DNA from: Nannocystis punicea
GTDB lineage: Bacteria; Myxococcota_A; Polyangia; Nannocystales; Nannocystaceae
Assembly (NCBI RefSeq): GCF_026965555.1
Contig: NZ_CP114040.1
Location: 10,452,001-10,516,000, forward strand
Direction of reading: 5' to 3'
DNA length: 64,000 nucleotides
Part shown: piece by piece, positions 53,320 to 62,182 of the stretch
Layout: every line of letters begins with the position of its first letter
How positions within the stretch are numbered: position 1 is the first letter of the stretch
Translations under genes and position numbers: made by a program
Notes under the pieces: generated by a model
The model's database searches: none
Told to the model about the DNA's origin: nothing
What the model saw: the letters and a program-made list of their open reading frames with translations, nothing else

Positions 53320-53781
53320 ATGCCGAAGCGCCGCCGCCCTGGACCGCCGCTGCGCTTTCGCCAGCTCCACGACCGTGAGCCGCAGCCCCTGAGGCCCGGC
53401 ACGCGCGAGTCCGTCCTCGTCGTCTGTCCTCGCTGCCACGGCTGCGCTCGTCTCGTCACCCTTTACAGCGACGACTCTCCGCCGTCGCGCCGACGCCGGC
53501 TGCACTGCCCCGCGTGCGGGGCGATCCGCGAGGAGCCGATCGGCCTCCGCTTCTGGCTGCGGACCGACTGCTGCGGCCACGTGCTGTGGGCCACCGGCGC
53601 CGAGCACCTGCAGGAGCTCGAGGACTACGTGCGCAGCCCGCTGCGCGAGCGCCTGCGCCTCTTCCTGCCCGACCGGTACAGGATCGCCCGCCTCCCGCGC
53701 TGGCTGATCCTCGCCCGCCACCGCGACGAGGTCCTCCGCGGCCTCGCCCGCCTCCGACGCATGCTGCCGATCGACGCGTGA
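53320..53781 (+). CDS. TFIIB-type zinc-ribbon protein of unknown function
   Basis: The 153-residue protein has a zinc ribbon (CPRCHGCARLVT with CPACGAIREEP) followed by LRFWLRTDCCGHVLWATGAEHLQELEDYV and a basic helical tail (RLPRWLILARHRDEVLRGLARLRRM). The second half matches a widespread uncharacterised zinc-ribbon family. It is probably cytoplasmic; a nucleic-acid role is possible but unproven. GACGCT 6 nt before the ATG may be a weak -10 box. Confidence 0.7.
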   Translation: MPKRRRPGPPLRFRQLHDREPQPLRPGTRESVLVVCPRCHGCARLVTLYSDDSPPSRRRRLHCPACGAIREEPIGLRFWLRTDCCGHVLWATGAEHLQELEDYVRSPLRERLRLFLPDRYRIARLPRWLILARHRDEVLRGLARLRRMLPIDA

Positions 53782-53792
53782 TGCTCCTCGAC

Positions 53793-53850
53793 ATGTCCCT
53801 TCGGGCATCACCAAAGGCGCGAGGCAATCATCGCATGTCCCGGAGGACAT
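53793..53850. repeat. Two palindrome copies
   Basis: ATGTCCC-TTC-GGGCAT (53793-53808) and ATGTCC-CGGA-GGACAT (53835-53850) after the zinc-ribbon gene. Confidence 0.75.
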
Positions 53851-54011
53851 CTGCGACGATGCGCTCGCGCCCGAGAATTTTGCATTAAGAAAAGGTGACG
53901 AGACGCGGCGAGCTCGCGAGGGGGTCCAGGTGTCGCGGGCTCGCCGCTCTCGTCGAAGTCGTCGGGCCCATGGCCGCGCGGGGGCGGCCACGTGACCCGC
54001 TCCCTCCGCGA

Positions 54012-54785
54012 TCAGCCGCAGAAGAAGAAGCCGGCGTAGATGTCGCCGTCGCAGAACAGCGCGCCGCCGAGGTTGCACGCGGCCTCGCAATGCGCAATCA
54101 GGCCGGCCTGGCAGGCCGCCATCTCGTGCAGGCTGCAGTCGTCGCCGAGCTCGACGAGGCAGGCCGCCTCGACCGCGACCGGGTCGCACTTCGCCAGGCA
54201 TTCGACGCCCAGCGCCACATCGCAGTCGACGTCCACGCCGAGGCCGACGTCGAGGCAGATGTCGACGTCGAGGTCGACGTCCACCCCGAGGTCGACATCG
54301 AAGCACGCGTCGATGTCGAGGTCGATGTCGATGCCGAGCAGGCCGCCGAGGCCGCCGAGGCAGGCGTCGGCGCCGAGGAACACGCCGTCGCAGAACAGCG
54401 CGCCGCCGGCCTCGATCTCCGCCTCGCAGTGGGCGGTCATGTCCGCCACACAGCCGAGGAACGCGTCGAGGCCGCAGTCGAGCCCGAGCTCGGCGATGCA
54501 CGCGGCTTCGACGCTGAGCGGGTTGCAGTACAGCTCCGCGTCGACGTCCGCGACGATGGCGCAGTCAGCTCCGAGACCGACGTCGATGTCGAAGCAGGTC
54601 CCGAGGTCGATGTCGAGGCCGACATCGATGTCGAGGTCAAGGTCGAGGTCGATTCCCAGCCCTCCCCAACCTCCTCCACAGCCGGTTTCGCAGCCGTGAG
54701 CTTCGGCGACGGGCGTCGACACGGAGTAACCGGCGGCGGCGGCGAACGAGAAAGCGACGAAGAGCGAAGAGATGATGCGAGACAT
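54012..54785 (-). CDS. Secreted Asp-alternating, Cys-rich repeat protein
   Basis: The 257-residue protein has a signal peptide (SSLFVAFSFAAAAGYSVSTPVAEAHG). Two related halves follow. Each begins with stretches in which Asp alternates with Leu, Ile or Val (DLDLDLDIDVGLDIDLG; DIDLDIDACFDVDLGVDVD), then a Cys-rich helical part (NPLSVEAACIAELGLDC; DPVAVEAACLVELGDDC) ending in AGGALFCDG. Alternation puts Asp on one face of a strand, which could bind Ca2+. About 24 Cys suggest disulfides. No family recognised. AAGGAAGG precedes the ATG. Confidence 0.75.
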   Translation of the reverse strand: MSRIISSLFVAFSFAAAAGYSVSTPVAEAHGCETGCGGGWGGLGIDLDLDLDIDVGLDIDLGTCFDIDVGLGADCAIVADVDAELYCNPLSVEAACIAELGLDCGLDAFLGCVADMTAHCEAEIEAGGALFCDGVFLGADACLGGLGGLLGIDIDLDIDACFDVDLGVDVDLDVDICLDVGLGVDVDCDVALGVECLAKCDPVAVEAACLVELGDDCSLHEMAACQAGLIAHCEAACNLGGALFCDGDIYAGFFFCG

Positions 54786-55642
54786 GGCAAGCCTTCCTTT
54801 CGGTAACAGAAGCGTGTGAATCGCTGGTAGATGGGGGATCTACACGGCGAGGACTCCATCGAATCGCTGCGGCCGATCCCGCAGGCGACATTGACGAGCC
54901 AACCATGCTGCGCACGTTGTACCGGGCAAGCGGAAAATCGGGGGTGAGCGGTTGCACCCGGGGCCCGCAGGCCGCGTAGGCCGCCCGCTACAGCCTCGCC
55001 AGACCCGCCAGGAGGCCGTTTCCGGCGATTTTGCGGGGACCGAGTGCAACCGGGAAGTCGCCGCGCCGAGTCCGGTCGAACGCCCCCGACCTGCGGAAGC
55101 CGCGCGTAAAATCGCGGCAGTTGTGCAATGATCGCAGGCGAATTGGTACCGAGAAAGACCGCTCGAACGACCAATTCATTGCCATCACCGCAGGGCTGTA
55201 GGCGACGGTAACCACGACGCCGCCGCTCCACCGCTCGCGGCCGCCGTCGCCTCGCCCGCCCCGCGCATGAGCCCGCCTTTCCGCGCCCGCCCGGCCTCGT
55301 CCGCCGCCAGGCTCGCAGGTGCCTCTCCTGCCCGAATCGACGGCGTGCAGGTCCGGCAGAGCTCGCCTCGTCGCCTCCATCGCGGTCGGCTCCGGACAGC
55401 GAACCGAGCCGTGGGTGCCCACATTTTCCGCGGCCTCGGCGCCGCGCTGCCGACATTTCCTCCCGACATCGGCCCGACTGTCGGCGAACCGCATTGCGGC
55501 CTTCAGGGGCCCTTGAAACACGTTTCAGGGCGAGACCAGGCGCCCGAGAAGCGAGGACGTCTGCCAGTGCGAGCCCCGCGAGCTCCGGCTCGGTCCGCTG
55601 CGATGAATGTCGGTACCGCGATATGTCCCTCGAATCCTGTGG
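54786..55642. other. Long intergenic region with a long inverted repeat
   Basis: No convincing gene in 857 bp. GCAATGA (55125-55131) and GAATTGGT (55140-55147) are mirrored by ACCAATTC (55170-55177) and TCATTGC (55176-55182), a hairpin of about 58 bp. A degenerate palindrome is near 55620. Confidence 0.45.
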
Positions 55643-58273
55643 TCATTCGCCGGCTCGCGGCGATCGCAGCACGTACTCGCGCTCGATCGTCGCCCCGGCG
55701 CGAACGATCGTCAGAGTGAGGCGCCGGCGAGCCAGCGCCGCGTCGGTGTCCCACACGAAGTCCTGGCGCACCGGCACGCCGTCGACGGCCACGATCTGGT
55801 CGCGCTGCGCCAGGTCGAGCCGGCGGAGCACCTCGCTCTCGCGCGAGTTCATCACCTTGAAGCCGGAGAGCTCGCCGTCCTTCTGCGCCGGCATGAACCA
55901 GCCGCCCTCGAGCAGCGCCGCCGGATCGAGCTCGCGGGTCAGGACGGCCGGATCGATCTCGCAGCGGCTGTAGTCGTAGGTGCAGCGAAGGCTCTCGGCG
56001 AGGGCCGGCGTGTGGGCGACGACCGTGCCGGCGGAGAAGTCGAGGAAGCCGCGCTCGCCCGGCCTGCGGTTGTCGAGCTCGCCGGGGTTCGTCTCGCGCA
56101 GCGCCGCCGCCCCGGCGACGTCGCCGGCGTAGTCGAGCAGCGCCGCCTGTTGCCCGCGCAGCCACCCGCGCCTGGCCGCGTCGGTCTCGCCGCGCGACGC
56201 GGTCGCTAAGTCGTCGAGCGCCCCGCGCACCGCCTCGCACGCGGGCAGCGTGCCGTCGGGGGTGCGGCAGCTGCCCGCGGGCGTCGCGTGGCGCACGTGC
56301 GCCGCTGCGAAGATCGCCAGGTCCGCGGCCAGCCGCCGCCGCAGCCGGTGCTCCGCCGGCAACTTCGCCAGCGCGGCGCGCAGGCCATCCCACGCGGCCA
56401 GGCGCTCGTGATCGCTGTGCGGACCGGCCTCGAGCAGCTCGGCCACCGCGGCCCACGCCCGCGCGGCGACGTCGGCGAACCCGGCCGCCGCGCTCTTCTC
56501 CGCGACCACCCGCAGCCCGTTGAGCGCGCCCGTCCGCGGCGGGAGCTTGTGCTTGTAATGGATGACCTCCTCGCCGGTCCGCGGGTCGGTGTACGAATGC
56601 GTGTTCGGCGCGTCCGACGAATCGTGATAGCCGAGGATCGCCCACGCCAGCTCGATCTCCGCGTTGACGCGCGCGTCGCCCAGCAGATACGCCGAACCGA
56701 GCGCCTCGAACCCCTCGCCCAGCTCGGGGAGGCGCGCGGCGTGCAGCGCCCGCGGCCCGTAGCCGCCGGCCATCAGCAGGCGCGCCCTCCAGGCCATGCG
56801 CCGCGTCGGCGCGAAGCCCTGGCTGGTCAGGGTGTTGTAAAGCGACGTCTGCTCGCAATCGGCGAGGTCGGGCAAGAACTCCGCCGCCTGACCGACCAGC
56901 TTCGCGCTCTCGCGGACGCCCTCCTCCGCCACCGTGACCAGGTCGTCGAGCGCGGTGAGCCGATCGGCCAGGCACGTGTTGGTCCAGTTGTACAGGTCCT
57001 TGGTCGCCGACGGCTTCGCGGCCACCTCGCGCCAGCGCGTCGCGTAGTCGTCGAGCGCCACCAGCAGCGCCTCGACCTCCTCGCGCGCCTGCGGCAGCGC
57101 CCACTGCAGCGCCCGCGCGCGGTCCGGGTTCCACACCGCCTCGATCTGCTTACCCGGCCGCTCTTGGCCCCACTTGAACGTGAACTTCTCCGGCAGGTTG
57201 CTCGCCGGCGGCGTCGGCGGGTCGCCGGCGAAATATGCATAGGTCCCATAGGACATGGCCGAAGAGACAGCCACTCCCGCCGCGACCGCCAGCGCGCGCC
57301 GCCACGGCCGGTTCGCGCTCGCGCGGGCGAGCGCGGCCAGCAGCGCGTCCATCGCCGGGAAGCGCGCGGCCGGATCGATCTGCAGCCCGCGCTCCAGCAC
57401 CGCCTGCAGCGCCCGCGGCACCGGTCGCGACGGCCGCGCCATCGCCCCGCGCTGGAATGACTCGCACAGCTGCGCCACGTCGTCGCCGCCGAACGGCCGG
57501 TGCCCGTGCAGCGCCTCGAACAGCACCACGCAGAACGCGAACTGATCGCTGCGCGCGCTGGCCTGCCGGCCCATCAGCTGCTCCGGGGCCATGTACGCGG
57601 GAGTGCCGAGCACCGCCCCGGTGCGCGTCATCGGCTCGGCCAGCGCCGCGGCGCGCTCGTCGGCGGTGCGCTCGACCTCGGCCGGCGCGTCCTCGCCGAG
57701 CCGCGCGAGGCCGAAGTCGGAGATCCGGATCCGCCCGCCGCCCACGAGGATGTTGGCCGGCTTGAAGTCGCGGTGGACCAGCCCCGCGGCGTGCGCCGCC
57801 GCCAGGCCGCGCCCCGCCTGCGCCAGCACCTCGACCACCTCCTGCCAGCGCCGCGGCGCCGCCCTGAGCCAGTCGGCGAGCGTCCCGCCGCCCTCGTACT
57901 CCATCGCGATCCACACCTGCCCGGCGTGGACCCCGGCGTCGAACACCGCCAGCACGTTCGGGTGCTGCAGCCGCGCCATCGCCTGCGCCTCGCGCAACAG
58001 CCGCTGCTGCGCCAGCGGCCCGAGCTGACCGGGGTGGAGCAGCTTGAGCGCGACAGTGCGGTCGAGCTGCGGATCGCGGGCCGCGTACACGACCCCCATC
58101 CCGCCGGCGCCGATCACCCGCAGCACCTGGAAGCGGCCGATCGTGCTCGGCTCGTGCGGCTCGTCGAACAGCGACGCCGCGACCTGGCGGCGGATCTGCT
58201 CGAGCGGGTGCAGGAGGACGTTCTCGGGCGCTCGCATCGTGTCGGAGCTCGGGGTGAGGGCGGCGGCGGTCAT
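55643..58273 (-). CDS. Transmembrane Ser/Thr kinase with C-terminal PDZ-like domain
   Basis: The 876-residue protein has the kinase domain at about 47-320 (GAGGMG 56-61, Lys77, HRDFKPAN with Asp169, DFG 186-188, APEQ at 229-232). A membrane helix (about 325-348) precedes a long helical outer domain, and a C-terminal PDZ-like domain (about 770-870) has LDLAQRDQIVAVDGVPVR. A TGTCC/GGACA-type palindrome (57243-57254) lies in the membrane-helix coding region. Start ATG 58273 is the first after the divergent sigma gene; MRAPENV (58237) is an alternative. It is divergent from an ECF sigma gene, and the two may be functionally linked. Confidence 0.85.
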   Translation of the reverse strand: MTAAALTPSSDTMRAPENVLLHPLEQIRRQVAASLFDEPHEPSTIGRFQVLRVIGAGGMGVVYAARDPQLDRTVALKLLHPGQLGPLAQQRLLREAQAMARLQHPNVLAVFDAGVHAGQVWIAMEYEGGGTLADWLRAAPRRWQEVVEVLAQAGRGLAAAHAAGLVHRDFKPANILVGGGRIRISDFGLARLGEDAPAEVERTADERAAALAEPMTRTGAVLGTPAYMAPEQLMGRQASARSDQFAFCVVLFEALHGHRPFGGDDVAQLCESFQRGAMARPSRPVPRALQAVLERGLQIDPAARFPAMDALLAALARASANRPWRRALAVAAGVAVSSAMSYGTYAYFAGDPPTPPASNLPEKFTFKWGQERPGKQIEAVWNPDRARALQWALPQAREEVEALLVALDDYATRWREVAAKPSATKDLYNWTNTCLADRLTALDDLVTVAEEGVRESAKLVGQAAEFLPDLADCEQTSLYNTLTSQGFAPTRRMAWRARLLMAGGYGPRALHAARLPELGEGFEALGSAYLLGDARVNAEIELAWAILGYHDSSDAPNTHSYTDPRTGEEVIHYKHKLPPRTGALNGLRVVAEKSAAAGFADVAARAWAAVAELLEAGPHSDHERLAAWDGLRAALAKLPAEHRLRRRLAADLAIFAAAHVRHATPAGSCRTPDGTLPACEAVRGALDDLATASRGETDAARRGWLRGQQAALLDYAGDVAGAAALRETNPGELDNRRPGERGFLDFSAGTVVAHTPALAESLRCTYDYSRCEIDPAVLTRELDPAALLEGGWFMPAQKDGELSGFKVMNSRESEVLRRLDLAQRDQIVAVDGVPVRQDFVWDTDAALARRRLTLTIVRAGATIEREYVLRSPRAGE

Positions 58274-58360
58274 CGGAAGCTCTGCCCGCGACGTTCCCCG
58301 AGGATGCCGATCGATCACGACCAATGACGATTTTTTTTCACCGCCCGCCGCGAGCCCGAC

Positions 58361-58366
58361 TACCAT
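58361..58366 (+). promoter_or_regulatory. -10 box of a leaderless promoter (ECF gene)
   Basis: TACCAT ends 6 nt before GTG 58373. Confidence 0.55.
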
Positions 58367-58372
58367 CGGCGC

Positions 58373-58984
58373 GTGGAGACCGACGAGGCGCTGGTGGCCG
58401 CCTGGCGAGACGGGGACAAGCGCGCCGGCAGCCGCCTGTTCGCTCGCCACTTCGAGCCGATCGCGCGCTTCTTCTACAGCAAGGTCCAGACCGGCGTCGA
58501 AGACCTCGTGCAGCGCACCTTCCTCGCCCTCATCGAGCGCAGCGAGCAGCTCCCCGAGGGCGTGCCGGTCCGCGCCTACCTGTTCGGGATCGCGCGCAAG
58601 CTGCTCCTGCGCCGCTTCCGCGACCAGTACCGCGACGGCATCTTCGACGGCGACACGGTCTCGGTCGCCGACCTCGGCGAGTCGCCCAGCGCCCTGCTCG
58701 ACCGCCGCGAGCACCTGCAGCTACTCTACCACGCCCTGCGATCGCTGCCGCTCGAGCTGCAGATCGTCGTCGAGCTGTTCTACTGGGAGAGCTACCCCGC
58801 CCCGGCCATCGCCGCCGCGCTCGAGCTGCCCGAGGGCACCGTCCGCAGCCGCCTCCGCCGCGCCCGCGAGCTGCTCGGCGACCGCCTCCGCGCCCTCGCC
58901 CCCGCCCCCGAGGTCGCGGCTGCGACCCTCCACGACCTCGAGCGCTGGGCCCGCGAGCTCCGCGATCAACTCGGCCGGGCCTGA
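58373..58984 (+). CDS. ECF RNA polymerase sigma factor
   Basis: The 203-residue protein has region 2 (RLFARHFEPIARFFYSKV, DLVQRTFLALIERSEQL, VRAYLFGIARKLLLRRF) and region 4 (LPLELQIVVELFYWESYPAPAI, EGTVRSRLRRARELLGDRL). There is no anti-sigma gene next to it. Instead a Ser/Thr kinase is divergent, as in several groups where kinases control ECF factors by phosphorylation; that link is inference. It has a TACCAT -10 box rather than an ECF-type promoter. Confidence 0.88.
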   Translation: METDEALVAAWRDGDKRAGSRLFARHFEPIARFFYSKVQTGVEDLVQRTFLALIERSEQLPEGVPVRAYLFGIARKLLLRRFRDQYRDGIFDGDTVSVADLGESPSALLDRREHLQLLYHALRSLPLELQIVVELFYWESYPAPAIAAALELPEGTVRSRLRRARELLGDRLRALAPAPEVAAATLHDLERWARELRDQLGRA

Positions 58985-59038
58985 GGGACATGTCGCATCG
59001 GGCATGCCCCAATGGGCATGCCCCATACGACATGTCCC
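58985..59038. terminator. Nested palindromes between convergent genes
   Basis: GGGACATGTCG (58985-58995) and CGACATGTCCC (59028-59038) form the outer stem; GGGCATGCCC (59000-59009 and 59014-59023) forms the inner one. The whole lies in the 61-bp gap between the ECF gene and the converging RND gene. Confidence 0.75.
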
Positions 59039-59045
59039 AAGAGAC

Positions 59046-62000
59046 TCAGGCCTCCGGCTCGCCGCGGCGGCGCGAGGCGGACGCGATCAGCGCGTAGAAC
59101 AGCGGGGTGGCGAAGATCGCCAGCACCGTCGCGGCGAGCATCCCGCCGAGCACGCCGGTGCCGATCGCCCGCTGGCTGTTGGAGCTCGCGCCGCTGGCGA
59201 TCGCCAGCGGCACCACGCCGAGGATGAACGCCAGGGACGTCATGACGATCGGGCGGAAGCGCAGGCGGCACGCCTCGATCGCCGCGGCGCGGACCGAGCG
59301 GCCCTGGGCGACCAGCTCCTTGGCGACCTCGATGATGAGGATCGCGTTCTTCGCGGTCAGGCCGATGATCGTGATGAGGCCGACCTTGAAGTAGACGTCG
59401 TTGGGCAGCTCGCGCCACGAGATGGCGAGGACCGAGCCGAGCACGCCGGTGGGGATGACGAGCAGGACCGCGACGGGGATCGACCAGCTCTCGTAGAGCG
59501 CCGCGAGGCACAGGAACACGCACACGAGGGACAGCGCCAGCAAATAGATCGCCTGGCTGCCCGACAGCTTCTCCTGCAGCGACTGCCCCGACCAGGCGTA
59601 GTCGAAGCCCTCCGGCAGCTGGGCCGCGAGGTGCTCCATCTCCGCCATCGCGTCGCCGCTGGCGCGCCCCGGGGCCGCGCTGCCGCTGAACTTGATGCTC
59701 TGGTAGCCGTTGTAGCTGACCACCTGCGACGGCCCCATCGTCCACTCGACCGCGGCGAACGAGCGCATCGGCACCATCTTGCCCTCGCCGCTGCGCACGA
59801 ACAGCTCGAGCAGGTCCTCCGCCTTCATCCGCCGGGCCGGGTCCGCCTGGACGAGGACCCGCTGCATGCGCGACTGGTTGGGGAAGTCGTTGACGTACGC
59901 CGAGCCCAGGCTGGTCGACAGCGTCTGGTTGATCGCCGCGAAGCTGACCCCGAGCGCGTTCGCCTTGTCGCGGTCGATGCGGAGCTCGATCTGCGGCGCC
60001 GTCGGCAGGCCCTCGACGTACACGTTGGCGAGGACCGGGCTCTGCGAGGCCGCCGCCAGCAACTGATCGCGGGCCGCCGCCAGGGCCGCGTGGCCCCGCT
60101 GGGCCTTGTCCTGCAGGCGGAAGCTGAAGCCGCTCGAATTGCCGAGCGACTCGATCGCCGGCGGCGCGAGGGCGAAGGCCAGCGCGTCGGGGATGGCTCC
60201 GAGCGCCGCGTTGGCCCGCGCGCCCACTGCGTCGGCCGAGTCCTCTGGCCCGCGCTCCGCCCAGTCGTCGAGCATGACGAACGCCAGCGCCGCGTTCTGG
60301 CCCTGGCCCGAGAACCCGAACCCGGCGATCGTCGCCAGGCTCGCCACCGCCGACTCGCCGGCGAAGTGCTTCTCGATCCGCTCGACCACCTCGAGCGTGC
60401 GCTCCTGCGACGCCTCCGGCGGGGTCTGGACGTCGACGATCAGGTAGCCCTGGTCCTCGGTCGGCAGGAAGCTCGACGGCAGCCGCTGCCAGCTCCACGC
60501 CAGCCCGCCGAGCAGCGCGACGTAGATCGCGAGGAAGCGCGCGGGCCGGCGCACCACCCCGCCGACGCCGGCGCGGTAGCCCATCGTCATCGCCTCGAAG
60601 GCGCGGTTGAACCACGCGAACGGCCCGCGACGGGCGCGGCCGTGGCCCTCGCGCACCGGCCGGAGCAGCGTGCCGCACAGCGCCGGCGTCAGCGACAGCG
60701 CCAGGAACGCCGAGAAGGCGATCGACGTCGCCATCGACACCGCGAACTGGCGATAGATCACCCCGACCGAGCCCGGGAAGAACGCCATCGGCAGGAACAC
60801 CGCGATCAGCACCACCGTGATGCCGATGATCGCCCCCGTGATCTGGCCCATCGCCTTGCGCGTCGCCGCCTTCGGCGGCAGCCCCTCCTCGGCCATGATG
60901 CGCTCGACGTTCTCGACCACCACGATCGCGTCGTCGACGAGGATGCCGATCGCCAGCACCATGCCGAACATGGTCAGCACGTTGATCGAGAACCCGGCCA
61001 GCAGCAGCGCCGCGCAGGTCCCGAGCAGCGCGACCGGCACCACGATCGCGGGGATCACGGTGTAGCGGAGGTCCTGCAGGAACACGAACATCACCGCGAA
61101 CACCAGGCCCATCGCCTCGAGCAACGTGACCAGGACCTGGCGGATCGAGACCTCGACGAACGGCGTGGTGTCGTACGGGACCGAGATCTCCACGTTCGCC
61201 GGCATCGTCCGCATCAGCTCGGCGATCTTCTCGTGCACCCCGGTCGCGGTGGCCAGGGCGTTGCCGCCGGGCGCGAGCTGGATGCCGATGCCGGCCGCGG
61301 GGATCCCGTCGAGGCGCGACTGCATCAAGTAGCTCTGGCCGCCGAGCTCGACGTCGGCGACGTCGCGCAGGCGCACGAACGAGCCGTCGAGGTTGGCGCG
61401 CAGGACGATCTCCTCGAACTCCTGGACCGTGCCCAGCTGGCCCTTGACGAGCACGTTGGCGGCGATCCGCTGGCCCTCGGTCGACGGCGGCGAGCCGACG
61501 ATGCCGGACGCGACCTGGGCGTTCTGACCCTCGATCGCCGCGGTGACGTCGCCGGCGGTGAGGCCGAAGCCGACCAGGCGGGCCGGATCGATCCACACGC
61601 GCAGCGCCTTCTCGGTCGAGAACAGGGTGGCGCGACCGACCCCCGGGACCCGCCGCAGCTCGCCGAGGATCCGCCGGGCCGCGAGGTCGCCGAGCTCGAT
61701 CTCCGTCATGCTGCCGTCGGTCGCGCGCACCGTGACGAACTGCATGATCGCGGTGGTCGCCTCCTCGATCTGCACGCCCTGCTGCGTCACCACCCGCGGC
61801 AATCGGGCCTCGACGCGCTTGAGCCGGTTCTGCACCGCCACGGTCGCCTTGGCCGGGTCGGACCCGGGCGCGAACGACACCATGATCTGCGTCGTCCCCG
61901 AGGCGTCGCTGGTCGACTCGAAGTACATCACCCCCGGGATGCCGTTGAGCTCCTCCTCGAGGATGCGCGTGACGCCCTCGTAGAGCCGCTCCGGCGGCGC

Positions 62001-62153
62001 GCCCGGGTAATTCGCGGTCACCGAGACGGTCACCGGCGCGACGCTCGGGTACTGCGAGACCGGCAAGTACGTCAGCGAGATCGCCCCCGCCAGCATGATG
62101 AACAGCGAGATGGCCCAGGCGAAGATCGGGCGGTCGATGAAGAAGGAGATCAT
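59046..62153 (-). CDS. RND efflux pump permease (HAE-1 family, AcrB-like)
   Basis: The 1,035-residue protein begins MISFFIDRPIFAWAISLFIML and has twelve membrane helices. The proton-relay residues are present: the two Asp of GILVDDAIVVVENVERIM and the Lys of IIGLTAKNAILIIEVAKEL. The two periplasmic loops have HAE-1 lengths. It should export hydrophobic or amphiphilic drugs by proton antiport with the adaptor encoded upstream. No outer-membrane channel gene is adjacent, so a TolC-like partner must lie elsewhere. Confidence 0.95.
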   Translation of the reverse strand: MISFFIDRPIFAWAISLFIMLAGAISLTYLPVSQYPSVAPVTVSVTANYPGAPPERLYEGVTRILEEELNGIPGVMYFESTSDASGTTQIMVSFAPGSDPAKATVAVQNRLKRVEARLPRVVTQQGVQIEEATTAIMQFVTVRATDGSMTEIELGDLAARRILGELRRVPGVGRATLFSTEKALRVWIDPARLVGFGLTAGDVTAAIEGQNAQVASGIVGSPPSTEGQRIAANVLVKGQLGTVQEFEEIVLRANLDGSFVRLRDVADVELGGQSYLMQSRLDGIPAAGIGIQLAPGGNALATATGVHEKIAELMRTMPANVEISVPYDTTPFVEVSIRQVLVTLLEAMGLVFAVMFVFLQDLRYTVIPAIVVPVALLGTCAALLLAGFSINVLTMFGMVLAIGILVDDAIVVVENVERIMAEEGLPPKAATRKAMGQITGAIIGITVVLIAVFLPMAFFPGSVGVIYRQFAVSMATSIAFSAFLALSLTPALCGTLLRPVREGHGRARRGPFAWFNRAFEAMTMGYRAGVGGVVRRPARFLAIYVALLGGLAWSWQRLPSSFLPTEDQGYLIVDVQTPPEASQERTLEVVERIEKHFAGESAVASLATIAGFGFSGQGQNAALAFVMLDDWAERGPEDSADAVGARANAALGAIPDALAFALAPPAIESLGNSSGFSFRLQDKAQRGHAALAAARDQLLAAASQSPVLANVYVEGLPTAPQIELRIDRDKANALGVSFAAINQTLSTSLGSAYVNDFPNQSRMQRVLVQADPARRMKAEDLLELFVRSGEGKMVPMRSFAAVEWTMGPSQVVSYNGYQSIKFSGSAAPGRASGDAMAEMEHLAAQLPEGFDYAWSGQSLQEKLSGSQAIYLLALSLVCVFLCLAALYESWSIPVAVLLVIPTGVLGSVLAISWRELPNDVYFKVGLITIIGLTAKNAILIIEVAKELVAQGRSVRAAAIEACRLRFRPIVMTSLAFILGVVPLAIASGASSNSQRAIGTGVLGGMLAATVLAIFATPLFYALIASASRRRGEPEA

Positions 62154-62182
62154 GACAATGCCCTCGGGCGAAGATGAATCGA

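Noticed and set aside
58044..62177. A 1,377-residue plus-strand ORF opposite the RND pump
   Set aside because: It is Arg/His/Asp-rich low-complexity sequence, a shadow of the high-GC antisense strand; the minus strand encodes a full AcrB-like pump.
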